From positions 764,477 to 828,476 of the forward strand of contig JADJAG010000004.1 in assembly GCA_016704325.1 (NCBI GenBank): DNA of 64,000 nucleotides. Reading direction: 5' to 3'. Under the pieces are notes generated by a model, which was given only the letters and a program-made list of their open reading frames with translations, was not told where the DNA came from and searched no databases. The stretch is from Chitinophagaceae bacterium (GTDB lineage Bacteria; Bacteroidota; Bacteroidia; Chitinophagales; UBA10324). The translations under genes were made by a program, and so were the position numbers. Positions 17,627 through 26,580 of the stretch are shown piece after piece. The stretch's first letter is position 1, and the number at the start of each line of letters is the position of its first letter.

Positions 17627-18469
17627 ATGATTAAAGTAATAGTTGATTCCGGTTCTACCAAAGCAGACTGGCGCCTGTTTGATGATGAAAGTGTGATAGC
17701 CATTACTACACCCGGGCTGAATCCCTATTTCATAAATAGTGAGGAGATCGCTTCGATAATTAAAGAGCAGGTGCTATCGAAGATTTCAGGTTTTACACCT
17801 GTTGCCATCTATTTTTATGGAGCTGGTTGTGGTGCTGCAACCAGGAAGCAATCTGTTATGGATGCACTGATGAAATGTTTTACAGAAGCTACAGTTTTTG
17901 TTGAAACCGACCTGCTTGGTGCTGCAAGGGCTTTGTTGAAAAAGGAGCCCGGATTCGCTGTGATTTTAGGAACAGGAACCAACAGCGGTTATTACGATGG
18001 CGCCAATATTATTAAGAGCATTGATTCGCTCGGCTATTTCCTGGGTGATGAAGGCAGTGGTGCTGCTATTGGAAAAAAATTACTGCGTGATTATTTAAGA
18101 GGTTATTTTCCTGCTGATCTCCACCACAAATTCAGTCTTGTTTGTCCGATGAATCGTGAAATGGTTTTGGAACAATTGTATAGTAAGCCATTTCCAAACC
18201 GGTTCTTGGCCTCATGGATGCCATTTGCAATTGAACATCAGTCACAGGATATTATTCAAAAAATTGTAAGAGAATCGTTTGAGGAGTTTTTCACAGGGCT
18301 CCTCATGCATTACGAGGGTATTGAAAAGTATCCATTGTGTATTGCAGGTTCTGTTGGCTACCTGTTTAGAGATATTCTGGCTGAAACAGCAAAAGATTAT
18401 GGAATCCGCATTAAAATAAGCATTCAGTCACCAATTGATGAATTACTGGTTTATCACCGTTTGTATTAG
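17627..18469 (+). CDS. BadF/BadG/NagK-type N-acetylglucosamine kinase
   Basis: 281 residues of the ASKHA ATPase fold: phosphate-1 loop VDSGSTKADWRLF at the N-terminus, GTGTNSGYY as phosphate-2, and LGDEGSGAAIGKKLL between them. This is the BadF/BadG/BcrA/BcrD family in the branch of eukaryote-like N-acetylglucosamine kinases, which feed salvaged amino sugars into peptidoglycan precursors. The start at 17627 (MIKVIVDSGS) is preferred over a TTG 24 bp upstream because family members begin right at this strand. Confidence 0.9.
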   Translation: MIKVIVDSGSTKADWRLFDDESVIAITTPGLNPYFINSEEIASIIKEQVLSKISGFTPVAIYFYGAGCGAATRKQSVMDALMKCFTEATVFVETDLLGAARALLKKEPGFAVILGTGTNSGYYDGANIIKSIDSLGYFLGDEGSGAAIGKKLLRDYLRGYFPADLHHKFSLVCPMNREMVLEQLYSKPFPNRFLASWMPFAIEHQSQDIIQKIVRESFEEFFTGLLMHYEGIEKYPLCIAGSVGYLFRDILAETAKDYGIRIKISIQSPIDELLVYHRLY

Positions 18470-18717
18470 AAATCGTTTCCTGATGGTTAGTACCTGTATT
18501 AAATGATGGAATTTGGCGCAATATAGACCGTCATTGATTAGATCCCTGCATTTAAAGTGTAGTCTTATCATTATTAAAAAACGAGAGAAAATTTTGGTTG
18601 ACGTAATGTCAACAATGTCTTTCATTCACCATTGACAACTATCATCCTGAAGACTAATCCAGATCATTTCTACTGTCAACCTCTAAAGTGAACTTTGCCT
18701 GTTAATACTTTTAAAGG

Positions 18718-19245
18718 ATGATCGGGATCATTTTCTTGTCGATCTTTTTCTTTCTGGTGTTTTATCTTTTGGTAGCGCCCTTATATCTGGAAATTGATAG
18801 CGACCGTGGATTTTTTAGAATCAGGTTTCATCATTTGGCAATGGCAAAACTTGGATTGACAGGCGGTTCTTTAATGCTTGATATGAAAATTATTGGTTGG
18901 TCAAAACAGATTGACTTGATGGCAAGAAATAATCCGAAGAATGCAATTGTTAAAGAGAAGATGCAAAGTTCAAAGAGCGCAGGATTGCCCTTTCGGAAAT
19001 GGTGGATGGTTATGAAGACCTTTAGAATTACAACATGCGATGTATCATTCGATTCCGGAAGTATGCCACTCAACGGAATGCTATACCCGCTCATTTACGG
19101 TTTAGGTAACCTCACGCGCAAGCACATCAGCGTTAATTTTCAAAATGAAAACAGGATTGTGCTTGTGATTCAAAATAATCTTGCCCGAATCTTATGGGCA
19201 TTCATTATTTCATCAATTACTCATAACAAAAACAACAGACCATGA
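18718..19245 (+). CDS. YtfI-like (DUF2953-like) membrane protein
   Basis: 175 residues with an N-terminal transmembrane helix (about 2-20, FLSIFFFLVFYLLVAPLYL) followed by a soluble beta-rich part (LEIDSDRGFFRIRFHHLAMA) and a second weakly hydrophobic end. It overlaps the next gene by 4 bp. The next gene is YtfJ-like, and in Bacillus the ytfJ neighbour ytfI encodes a DUF2953 protein of the same layout, so I infer the same pairing. The low similarity visible by eye keeps this tentative. Confidence 0.6.
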   Translation: MIGIIFLSIFFFLVFYLLVAPLYLEIDSDRGFFRIRFHHLAMAKLGLTGGSLMLDMKIIGWSKQIDLMARNNPKNAIVKEKMQSSKSAGLPFRKWWMVMKTFRITTCDVSFDSGSMPLNGMLYPLIYGLGNLTRKHISVNFQNENRIVLVIQNNLARILWAFIISSITHNKNNRP

Positions 19246-19625
19246 ACAACTTTAATGAAGTGCTCGGCAAAATGACAGATTTTCTTAAATCGGAAGCAAA
19301 AACAGAAACTATTATTGGACAACAGTTTAAACTCGGTGAATTTACCTGTGTGCCGGTTATGTCTGTAGGGCTAGGTTTTGGTGGCGGAGGTGGTGAAGGA
19401 AAGGGCAATGCAAAGAATGCGGGTGAAGGAGAAGGTGCGGGTACAGGTATAGGCGCCGGAATGGGAATGGGCCCGGTTGGCTTCCTCGTTACCAAAGGTG
19501 ATGAGATTCAGTTTCTCCCTGCCCGTTCAACCAAAGGACTGTCGGCTGTATTCGAAAAAGTACCTGAACTGATTGATAAATATTTACAGCAAAAAAATAG
19601 CGGGAAAGCAGGCGTTCCGGTTTAA
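19242..19625 (+). CDS. YtfJ/GerW-family protein
   Basis: 127 residues with the family pattern: an N-terminal helix, TIIGQQFKLGEFTCVPVMSV, a glycine-rich middle (about 45-80) and the closing GPVGFLVTKGDEIQFLP. Family proteins are known from spore formers (GerW, formerly YtfJ) but occur widely outside them with no known role. ATGA overlap with the upstream membrane gene implies translational coupling and a membrane-associated pair. Confidence 0.85.
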   Translation: MNNFNEVLGKMTDFLKSEAKTETIIGQQFKLGEFTCVPVMSVGLGFGGGGGEGKGNAKNAGEGEGAGTGIGAGMGMGPVGFLVTKGDEIQFLPARSTKGLSAVFEKVPELIDKYLQQKNSGKAGVPV

Positions 19626-19796
19626 ACTGGAAAGCTTCGAAGTTCATGACATCGTAGTTTAAATTGCACTTTTAAATAAAGTGCCAATCATTACGAAGAA
19701 AGTCATCTTGCTGCTACTATTAACGGCGAGCTATAGCAAATCAATTGAATTGGAAGGAATCTGTTTTTCAGAGAAAAGGAATCCCGTTCATGCATT

Positions 19797-20078
19797 TTAC
19801 TTCTGGTTCTTAAATATTCTCCTCAGCAGGTAGACCATACCGATTTGCATAAGGTTGCCGGTAATGCCCTTTTTGGTAAATGTATTTTTAACCAATGCTG
19901 ATTTGACAACCAGTCTTTTTGCAATGTTTACCGGTTTAGCCAATTCTAAAAGTGCAAAAGCATCCTCTTTGATTTGCATTTCTTTTTCATAGCGAAGCAA
20001 TTCAAGTTGTTGAACCTTATTTTTTAGTTCGCCTGCATTCTTTATGGAATAAACGGTCTTATTATTAGTCTTCATCAA
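19797..20078 (-). CDS. Hypothetical helical protein of the YtxH/holin operon
   Basis: 93 residues, charged helical N-terminal half (KNKVQQLELLRYEKEMQIKEDA) and a hydrophobic basic end. No family name. Its start overlaps the end of the holin-like gene by 14 bp, so it is the third gene of a ytxH - holin-like - this-gene transcript. A role at the membrane with its neighbours is likely. Confidence 0.7.
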   Translation of the reverse strand: MMKTNNKTVYSIKNAGELKNKVQQLELLRYEKEMQIKEDAFALLELAKPVNIAKRLVVKSALVKNTFTKKGITGNLMQIGMVYLLRRIFKNQK

Positions 20079-20400
20079 AAATTTCTTTTATAATCAGGTT
20101 GTTAAGGGGAATACGAATCCAACGGTTCCTGAATGTGAAGATCACTAAGCCAATCAGCAAATAAATTCCTGCCATGATCAGGAAACCCAGGTACCATTCT
20201 CCTAGCAGGTTGCCCATCCATAATGCAATACCTATGGTAAGCACGAGAACAAAAAAGAATACTACCATGGAGATTAGCATGTAGGTTAGTACAGAGGAAG
20301 TTACCAGGGATGTTTTGCTGCTGTATTTTAGTTGAGTGATCTGAAGTCGTAAGGATATGTAGTCTTTAAGCTCTTTCAATAGTGCTTCCACCTGGTTCAT
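20065..20400 (-). CDS. Phage-holin-family (Holin-X-like) membrane protein
   Basis: 111 residues: an amphipathic N-terminus (VEALLKELKDYISLRLQITQLKY) and two strong transmembrane segments (about 33-57 and 68-90). This is the layout of the putative holin-superfamily III proteins that accompany YtxH genes in many non-phage loci. No phage genes are near, so a lysis function is unlikely; an envelope-stress role is more plausible. Confidence 0.8.
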   Translation of the reverse strand: MNQVEALLKELKDYISLRLQITQLKYSSKTSLVTSSVLTYMLISMVVFFFVLVLTIGIALWMGNLLGEWYLGFLIMAGIYLLIGLVIFTFRNRWIRIPLNNLIIKEIFDED

Positions 20401-20436
20401 TGGATTTTATTTTATAGTAAGTTGATCAATATTAAT

Positions 20437-20482
20437 AGTGCTGTCCGTCCAGCTTTAAGACCAGCTGGACGGAAATAGCACT
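20437..20482 (-). promoter_or_regulatory. Intra-operon hairpin
   Basis: CCGTCCAGC (20445-20453) pairs with GCTGGACGG (20464-20472), extended by an outer AGTGCT/AGCACT stem. It lies between the ytxH stop and the holin-like start with no T-run, so it is more likely an RNA-processing, attenuation or stability element than a full terminator. Confidence 0.55.
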
Positions 20483-20487
20483 ACTGG

Positions 20488-20718
20488 TTATTCTACTTCG
20501 CGCGTAAGTTTTTCATACGTGCTGCGGGCAGAAGATCCAAGCTCATTGATTTTATCAATGGTTTTTTCTGCAGTAGATTTCAAGTGGTCAGTTAGACCAG
20601 TTGCTTTATCTATTACGCGCTGGCGGGTAACAGTGCCCTTGTCCGGGGCTAATAACATCCCTAAGGCAATTCCTGCTCCCAGTCCGGAGAGCGCGGCAAC
20701 AAAAATTTTCGAATTCAT
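20488..20718 (-). CDS. YtxH-domain protein
   Basis: 76 residues from the internal ATG: MNSKIFVAALSGLGAGIALGMLLAPDKG, the typical YtxH opening in which a glycine-rich membrane helix is followed by LLAP. The remainder is a charged helix resembling apolipophorin/LEA-like tails. An ATG at 20760 would add 14 residues, but the candidate promoter at 20763-20778 would start transcription downstream of it, so 20718 is preferred. First gene of a three-gene operon; such proteins are usually stress-induced. Confidence 0.85.
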   Translation of the reverse strand: MNSKIFVAALSGLGAGIALGMLLAPDKGTVTRQRVIDKATGLTDHLKSTAEKTIDKINELGSSARSTYEKLTREVE

Positions 20719-20762
20719 TAGTTTACGTTGTTTATGGGTTAATAATAGATTACTATCCATTT

Positions 20763-20778
20763 ACTAAAATTCCTGCCA
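20763..20778 (-). promoter_or_regulatory. Sigma54-like motif before ytxH operon
   Basis: Minus strand reads TGGCAG-GAATT-TTAG. Same layout as eight other TGGCA-N5-T motifs upstream of small genes in this region. The -12 GC of classical sigma54 promoters is absent. Confidence 0.45.
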
Positions 20779-20930
20779 CATTTTTTAGGGCATTGGATTC
20801 AGTTAATAAGTATGGTTATTCTACGGACATGTCCGTTTTGGCGGGGACATTATTTCCCGATCCGGGTAATTTATCCGCACAAATAAAACAAGGTGAGCTA
20901 AAACCAATTCTTTTAGAATTCATTATAAAA

Positions 20931-20946
20931 TGGCACGACTTTTCTT
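20931..20946 (+). promoter_or_regulatory. Sigma54-like motif
   Basis: TGGCAC-GACTT-TTCTT, 40 bp before the start at 20986. The -24 half fits the sigma54 consensus perfectly; the -12 half keeps TT but lacks GC. Confidence 0.45.
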
Positions 20947-20985
20947 AATGGAAATTCAAACATTAATATCTAAAAACCAGACCTG

Positions 20986-21309
20986 ATGAAAAGCAATAAT
21001 GATGGCAAAAGCCAAAATCAAAACAAGCCTGATGTTACCAATGATCGCAAGGTACCTACTGAAATAAGTCCGCCTATGCCGAAGCCGGAGCGCAAGGATG
21101 AAGACAATGATTTTACAAGAGGTGATGAAAATGATCCGTTAAGGAAGGAAAGAATTGACAGACCAACTATTTCCCCTGACTATGAGGAAGAGGAAGATGA
21201 AAACCAAAACAGTATAGCTGAACCGGTGGCAGCGGATCAGGAATATTATGAATCCAATGAAACAAACAACATCGGGCCCGGTGAACCTGGTTCGCAAAAG
21301 CAACAGTAA
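20986..21309 (+). CDS. Acidic disordered protein
   Basis: 107 residues, almost no hydrophobic amino acids, rich in Asp, Glu, Asn, Pro and Lys (EEEEDENQNS, PPMPKPERKDEDND). Predicted to be intrinsically disordered and soluble. Hydrophilins of this kind often accumulate during stress, and the gene has the shared TGGCA promoter motif. No family recognised. Confidence 0.7.
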   Translation: MKSNNDGKSQNQNKPDVTNDRKVPTEISPPMPKPERKDEDNDFTRGDENDPLRKERIDRPTISPDYEEEEDENQNSIAEPVAADQEYYESNETNNIGPGEPGSQKQQ

Positions 21310-21468
21310 CATCAATATCCTAATGCATCGAGCTCTTCAGATTGATACGTTTTTCTCAGGAAATGTATCTGTGAAAAGGCTATTAATCTGAAGGCGAAAT
21401 GCAAAAGAGAATGGAATCAATTTGATTTATTGGTCCAATAGCATCAACTCACTTAAATTAACCCCGTC

Positions 21469-21813
21469 ATGAAAAAGAACGATGAAAAGATTAATATGAA
21501 AACGATGAGTTCCTGTATTAACTCATTGATCGAGAAAGGGTTTACTGTAAATTTTATGGTTAGAGGTAACACATTAGCAGCAGCGGATTCAGAAATAACC
21601 TATACACCTGCCGAGGTTAAAGTATTGAACTTTTACCGCTTTGAAGGTGAAAGTGATCCGGATGACAGTGCAATATTGTATGCTATTGAAACAAGTGATG
21701 GTGCCAGGGGAACACTTACTGATGCCTTTGGAATTTATGGAGACGATGATGTACAGCAATTTATGTCGAGCGTGGAAGAAATTGCTAAAAAGACCGTAGA
21801 GACCCAACAATAA
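21469..21813 (+). CDS. Small conserved Bacteroidota protein (PRPP-synthetase-named family)
   Basis: 114 residues. The block FYRFEGESDPDDSAILYAI and the end DAFGIYGDDD identify a small family often labelled phosphoribosylpyrophosphate synthetase in Bacteroidota genomes; the protein is far too short for that enzyme and lacks its PRPP loop, so I treat the name as a misannotation (recall). The true role is unknown. It stands in the stress cluster. Confidence 0.72.
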   Translation: MKKNDEKINMKTMSSCINSLIEKGFTVNFMVRGNTLAAADSEITYTPAEVKVLNFYRFEGESDPDDSAILYAIETSDGARGTLTDAFGIYGDDDVQQFMSSVEEIAKKTVETQQ

Positions 21814-21904
21814 ATTGCATATGCTCAGCAGCTATTAGAAAACAAATGCTTTTCTGCATGAAAGCTTGGTAAAAAGTTTATGGAAAGTTCGTAGAACCAA
21901 GTGG

Positions 21905-22234
21905 ATGAAGAATTTTGCGATGGGAACCACATTAATTAGCCTTAAATCTGATTTGATGAAAGAGCCTAATATTTTCAACGTACCGGGTCATGATGAGACA
22001 GATCTTGAACTGATCTATGAACTGTATCATGATGGATTGCTTTTGATAATCTGGAAGATTTTTCCTGATTGGAAGATTGCAGAGGAGATACTCAGGGATG
22101 TTTTTAAAAGGATAGAGCAAAACAACCTCTCATTGCCTGCCGATGAGGAGCAGCTCTATAATAAACTTGCATTACTTTGCAGAAAAACTACGGTTGAAAA
22201 TATTCCCTTCCTTTCCAGCGACTTCAGGATTTGA
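21905..22234 (+). CDS. Degenerate ECF-sigma region-2-like protein
   Basis: About 109 residues. LIYELYHDGLLLIIWKIFPDWKIAEEILRD... IEQNNLSL mimics sigma region 2 of ECF factors (helix with AEEILQDVF-like wording), but region 4 is absent and the protein ends soon after. It may be a truncated sigma factor, a regulator derived from one, or a pseudogene. Start uncertain: ATG at 21905 or 21920, TTG at 21866. Confidence 0.5.
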   Translation: MKNFAMGTTLISLKSDLMKEPNIFNVPGHDETDLELIYELYHDGLLLIIWKIFPDWKIAEEILRDVFKRIEQNNLSLPADEEQLYNKLALLCRKTTVENIPFLSSDFRI

Positions 22235-22410
22235 AGTTATTCAGTACCCGTCGGCATGTAGATCAGGGGTGTGAAACTTTGAGTATATGGTTAGTGAGCC
22301 GAATTATGTCCTGGTCCAAAATTCTGTAAAGAAAGTCTTACAAGGGTTATTTTTTATAGGAAGGAAAGGAATGACTTTCAATTCAAGTATATTCGCTGTA
22401 AGCTGAAAGT

Positions 22411-24216
22411 ATGGTTGCACAAAAAAGAAAAGTCCCGTTGTTAGGTCGTTTAATGCTGGGAGAGGGCAACCTCTTCAAAAGAATTTTATTGATTTTCGTT
22501 TTTGCATTTATCCTGGTACTTGTGATTATTAATCTGTCACTTCTAAGCATGACAAAGCTGCATGTGAATACAGGGGAAGTGATTCATACACAACAGGTAA
22601 TTTCAGGATTTGACGAATTATTGTCTATTATGAAGGATGCTGAAACCGGTCAGCGTGGATACATTCTAACCCGTGATTCAGCTTTTTTAGGAGCTTATTC
22701 AACAGCAGGACCTGAATTGTATCAAACAAATCAAAGACTTAGAAAGCTGGTCGCTGATAATGTCAACCAGGTGAAAAGGCTAGCGCTTCTCGATTCCCTG
22801 ATACTGAAGCGGCGAGTATTACTGGATCTGAATTTGAAAGATGAACAATTAAGTATAGAGAGCTTCAGGCAAGGCAATGCAGTGATGAATCAGATCAGGG
22901 ATGTGGTGAAGGATGCGAAGGAGGAAGAGTTGGATTTAATGCGGCAGCGGAAGGCTAACCTGGAGCGATCTACTAAGCAGACCCGCACTACCATCACTAT
23001 TTTTTCGCTGATGGCACTTGCGCTCGTTATTGTTCCGTTGATATTTACACTCTTTGAATTACGGAAGAGGCTGATCCTGCAACAGTTGCTTGACAGTGTG
23101 CTTAATTCATCTCTCAATGTTATTCAGTCATTTGAGTCAATACGCGACGTAAATAATAACATCATTGATTTCAGGTTAATCCAGGCTAATGAAACTTCTC
23201 AAAAGCTATTGCAAAAGAACGTGAATACTGTTATCGGAATGACTTTGCTGGAAATATTTCCGGAACAACAGTTTGATAATTTTTTTGAACAGTTCAAGCA
23301 GGTTGTAGAAAAGGGAATATCCCATGATACGGAGTTTGAATCTACCCTGGATGGAACAATACGCTGGTACCATGCTACAGCTGTTAAATTGAGAGATGGA
23401 TTTACGCTGACAATCCAGGATATTACAGACTCGAAAAAATCTGCAATTGACCTCAAGAATAATGTAGTTGCATTACAGCGTTCCAATGCGGAACTGGAGC
23501 AGTTTGCCTATGTGGCTTCGCATGATCTTCAGGAACCCCTAAGGAAAATATTAACATTTATTGATTTGCTGAAATTAAAAAGTGATATTGAACTGAATAC
23601 GGAGGCCGGAAATTATCTGCAGCGAATCAGCAACGCTGCATTGAGGATGAGGGGACTGATCAGTGATCTGCTCAGTTATTCACGCACCGGAAGTATTCAA
23701 TCTGAAATAGCAACCGTTAACCTGAATGTGCTCGTTCAGGAAGTGTTATCTGACCTGGAGGTTATTATTCATCAAAAATCAGCGGTCATCACTTGTCAGC
23801 AGCTACCTTCAATTGAAGGTATGAAAGTTCAATTGTATCAGCTTTTTCAAAACCTCATCAATAATTCTTTGAAATTTGCAGCAGAAGGGAGGCCTCCTGT
23901 AATCACCATCGATAGTGAGTACGTAGCTGATGCTTCCGGTTTAAAACCTGCAGAGGGTGGTGAACGTAAGTTCTGCCGGATAACATTTACTGACAATGGG
24001 ATTGGTTTTGATGAAAAATACAAGGATAAGATCTTTCAAATATTTCAACGACTACACGGCAAAAGTAAGTACGATGGAACTGGAATTGGTCTTGCTATTT
24101 GTAAAAAGATCATAGAGATTCACAATGGTACCATTGTTGCAAATGGATATCCCGGAAAAGGGGCAGTATTTATTGTTACATTGCCGTTAAAGCAAAAAAA
24201 GTATCATATCACATGA
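22411..24216 (+). CDS. CHASE3-PAS sensor histidine kinase
   Basis: 601 residues, inner membrane. TM1 at about 23-45, a periplasmic CHASE3 domain (48-195, signature MKDAETGQRGYILTRD), TM2 at about 196-216, a PAS-like domain (225-345) and a phytochrome-type kinase core: H-box with His371 in YVASHDLQEPLRK, N-box LFQNLINNSLKFA, G-boxes DNGIGFDEKYKDKIF and GTGIGLAICKK. All phosphotransfer residues are intact. The stop overlaps the next receiver gene by 4 bp, so kinase and receiver are made together and probably form a pair. Confidence 0.93.
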   Translation: MVAQKRKVPLLGRLMLGEGNLFKRILLIFVFAFILVLVIINLSLLSMTKLHVNTGEVIHTQQVISGFDELLSIMKDAETGQRGYILTRDSAFLGAYSTAGPELYQTNQRLRKLVADNVNQVKRLALLDSLILKRRVLLDLNLKDEQLSIESFRQGNAVMNQIRDVVKDAKEEELDLMRQRKANLERSTKQTRTTITIFSLMALALVIVPLIFTLFELRKRLILQQLLDSVLNSSLNVIQSFESIRDVNNNIIDFRLIQANETSQKLLQKNVNTVIGMTLLEIFPEQQFDNFFEQFKQVVEKGISHDTEFESTLDGTIRWYHATAVKLRDGFTLTIQDITDSKKSAIDLKNNVVALQRSNAELEQFAYVASHDLQEPLRKILTFIDLLKLKSDIELNTEAGNYLQRISNAALRMRGLISDLLSYSRTGSIQSEIATVNLNVLVQEVLSDLEVIIHQKSAVITCQQLPSIEGMKVQLYQLFQNLINNSLKFAAEGRPPVITIDSEYVADASGLKPAEGGERKFCRITFTDNGIGFDEKYKDKIFQIFQRLHGKSKYDGTGIGLAICKKIIEIHNGTIVANGYPGKGAVFIVTLPLKQKKYHIT

Positions 24217-24668
24217 ATTTGGTAAAGAGATTAAAGAAAGATGTTCCCATTCTTATTGCTGAGGATGATGAGGAGGATCGCGAGATTATAAGGGAAGCAT
24301 TTGACGAGTGTATGCTGACGAATGATCTGATCTTTGTAAATGACGGAGAAGAGTTGATGCAATACCTGCTCCGGTGCGGAAAGTACGCAGCAACCCCTGA
24401 ATACACCACACCAGGCATCATTTTACTTGATTTGAATATGCCACGGAAGGATGGTCGTCAGGCTTTAGTTGAAATAAAAACGAATGCTGAATTGTGTAAG
24501 ATCCCGGTAATCATTCTCACTACCTCAAAAGAAGAAGAAGATGTGATGAGAACATATAAACTGGGTGTCAATAGTTTTGTGATCAAGCCGGTTACCTATT
24601 CAGCTTTGGTTAATGTAATGAAGTCAATTGGAAACTATTGGCTTGAGATTGTTGAACTTCCAAAATAA
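24213..24668 (+). CDS. Single-domain response regulator (Rcp1-like)
   Basis: 151-residue receiver with acidic pocket EDDEED (17-22), phospho-acceptor Asp73 in ILLDLNMPRKDG, Thr/Ser switch in ILTTSK and Lys in FVIKPV. The longer beta2-alpha2 loop is typical of receivers served by phytochrome-type kinases. No output domain, so it likely relays phosphate. It overlaps the kinase gene by ATGA. Confidence 0.93.
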   Translation: MNLVKRLKKDVPILIAEDDEEDREIIREAFDECMLTNDLIFVNDGEELMQYLLRCGKYAATPEYTTPGIILLDLNMPRKDGRQALVEIKTNAELCKIPVIILTTSKEEEDVMRTYKLGVNSFVIKPVTYSALVNVMKSIGNYWLEIVELPK

Positions 24669-24684
24669 GTCAAAACATTCCTAT

Positions 24685-25791
24685 ATGAAAGATTCAATCC
24701 GGATATTGCAGGTAGATGATGATGAGGAAGATTTTATGATCATCCAGGACCTGCTTAAGGACATCACACGTCAGCGTTATATAATTGAATGGTCACCTGG
24801 ATATGAGGATGCGCTCGACAAGATAAAGGATAATGAATACGATGTTTTCCTGATTGATTTTATGTTGGGCAGGTATACCGGTATTGAACTATTAAAGCAA
24901 ATACGGAAAAATAATAACCACATTCCTGTCATTATTTTTACAGGACAGGGTGATGAGAGAATAGATATGGAGGCCATGAATGCAGGGGCAGCTGATTACC
25001 TGGTAAAAGGCCAGATTGATTCGAATATTCTGGAGAGAAGTATGCGTTATTCCATTAACCAGGCAGAAGCACAGTTGCAATTACTTGATCATGAGCAGAG
25101 TCTGCGTATGGCAGAGAAGTTTGCGCTCACCGGAAGAATGGCACAGGTTATAGCTCATGAAATCAGAAATCCGCTTACCAATGTGAAGCTGGCGATTCAG
25201 CAGTTACAGGATGATTTAGTAAATCCTTCTGAATCTATGCTTTCATTGATAGAAATGATCGACCGTAATTGCAACCGTATTAATCAGCTTATTATTAACC
25301 TGCTCAATTCCACCAAGACTGCTGAACTAAATTATGAAGATGTTTCCATCAATGCGCTGATAGATGAAGCGCTGGAATTGGCGCATGACCGAGTGCAGTT
25401 GAAGCGCATGAAAATAGTGAAGGAATATTCCAATGATATCTGCGATGTGTATATTGATAGAGAGCAGATCAAGATTGCTTTGCTCAATATCATTATTAAT
25501 GCCATTGAAGCAGTGGAAGAAGATCATGGAATATTAACCTTCAGAACCGAGGGCAGGAATGACCAATGCATCGTTATTATCAGTGATAATGGAAAGGGAA
25601 TGACACCTGAAGAGCAGAAAAAAATATTTGAAGCGTACTATACTAAAAAACCAAGAGGAATGGGCCTGGGACTTACTACCACTCAGAATATAATCCTCAA
25701 TCATAAGGGTACGATTAAAGTGGAAAGCAAGCCTTCATTGGGGACCTCCTTTCTGCTAACCTTTGATTTTTCTCCAAATAAAAAGAATTAG
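24685..25791 (+). CDS. Receiver-histidine kinase hybrid (soluble)
   Basis: 368 residues starting at MKDSIRILQVDDDEED. N-terminal receiver with Asp58 in VFLIDFMLG, a short linker helix, then HisKA with His158 in VIAHEIRNPLTNVKLA, and a HATPase domain with N-box LLNIIINAIEAVEE, DNGKGMTPEE and GMGLGLTTTQNII. There is no membrane segment, so its input is the phosphorylated receiver: a second tier downstream of the kinase/receiver pair before it, 16 bp after the receiver gene. The output partner may be one of the NtrC-type regulators nearby. Confidence 0.93.
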   Translation: MKDSIRILQVDDDEEDFMIIQDLLKDITRQRYIIEWSPGYEDALDKIKDNEYDVFLIDFMLGRYTGIELLKQIRKNNNHIPVIIFTGQGDERIDMEAMNAGAADYLVKGQIDSNILERSMRYSINQAEAQLQLLDHEQSLRMAEKFALTGRMAQVIAHEIRNPLTNVKLAIQQLQDDLVNPSESMLSLIEMIDRNCNRINQLIINLLNSTKTAELNYEDVSINALIDEALELAHDRVQLKRMKIVKEYSNDICDVYIDREQIKIALLNIIINAIEAVEEDHGILTFRTEGRNDQCIVIISDNGKGMTPEEQKKIFEAYYTKKPRGMGLGLTTTQNIILNHKGTIKVESKPSLGTSFLLTFDFSPNKKN

Positions 25792-25993
25792 AAACTGCTG
25801 TATGGTTCTTACTTGATATTAAAAGTAATGCCTTCTTCACAAATCAGCATACGGCCGGCATAAACAAAAGGAAGTTCAAGCGGGAAAATACACACTTCGA
25901 TAATCCCTGTCTGATTGATTCAATTTATTGAATAAAAATCTCTTGCAATGCCTGGAGCATTAACAACGATATAGTTTATCAGCGAGTTAAACA

Positions 25994-26149
25994 TTATATC
26001 GGATTCCTGCCCTGTATAACACGCAGCAAAATGGCAACGATCGCTATTACAAGCAGAATATGTATGATAGAGCCTGCTGAATAAACAAAAAATCCAAATG
26101 CCCAACCTATTAGCAGGATTACGGCTACTACGTATAATAAATTGCCCAT
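25994..26149 (-). CDS. DUF5670 (lmo0937-family) small membrane protein, copy 1
   Basis: 51 residues, MGNLLYVVAVILLIGWAFG followed by FFVYSAGSIIHILLVIAIVA and a short basic end GRNPI. Two hydrophobic helices in a hairpin. It is nearly identical in wording to the protein at 34584-34742. These proteins are common in stress-induced envelope loci; the molecular role is unknown. A TGGCA motif lies about 55-70 bp upstream of its start. Confidence 0.88.
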   Translation of the reverse strand: MGNLLYVVAVILLIGWAFGFFVYSAGSIIHILLVIAIVAILLRVIQGRNPI

Positions 26150-26203
26150 GTCAGTAAGTTTGATTTTAGTAGTTGATTAGTTTGACGCAATAATAGTCAT
26201 AGC

Positions 26204-26219
26204 CTTAAAAAGCCTGCCA
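26204..26219 (-). promoter_or_regulatory. Sigma54-like motif before DUF5670 copy 1
   Basis: Minus strand TTGGCAG-GCTTT-TTAA. The same TGGCAGG beginning occurs before DUF5670 copy 2 and the ytxH operon. Confidence 0.45.
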
Positions 26220-26352
26220 ATTGATAAAGTGATGTCTTATCAGGATTAAATCAGAAGTTTAGTGGATTATTTCAATTAAATCAAATCAGGAAGTATCAAT
26301 GCGTTTTCTAAAAGCGTGCAAAAATTTCCACATATTGAGAATAAAAGGCGCT

Positions 26353-26564
26353 GTAACTACTCAGCCGAAGGGAAAAATAGCACACGGATGACAGGGATTT
26401 GACTGATCAGCACAGATGAAAACAATTTTGAGTTAATGCTTAATACACGAACTGTTCTGATAAAAGCGGATTGAAAATGATCAGGAAAAAATTAAATCCG
26501 TAACAATCCTTCCGATCAGTGTCATCCGTGTTCCATTTTGAATCTTCATCTGCTGCGTAGTTAC
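26353..26564. mobile_element. MITE family A, copy 1
   Basis: 212 bp, ends GTAACTACTCAGC and GCTGCGTAGTTAC, which are inverted repeats with one mismatch. An inner inverted pair surrounds ACACGGATGACA. The flanks AAGGCGCT and AACGCACT look like an aged 8-bp target duplication. The copy at 49469-49680 has the same length and about four bases in five identical. It has no coding capacity. Confidence 0.8.
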
Positions 26565-26580
26565 AACGCACTAAATACTA

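Noticed and set aside
19681..19836. Short + strand frame with a hydrophobic start (GTG at 19681)
   Set aside because: It overlaps the convergent gene at 19797-20078 and has no recognisable mature part.
20065..20400. Holin-like gene as a sign of prophage
   Set aside because: No capsid, tail, lysin or integrase genes nearby; the YtxH-holin pairing is a normal chromosomal stress locus.
21469..21813. Phosphoribosylpyrophosphate synthetase
   Set aside because: At 114 residues it lacks the PRPP-binding loop and two-domain structure of the enzyme; the label is likely a propagated error.
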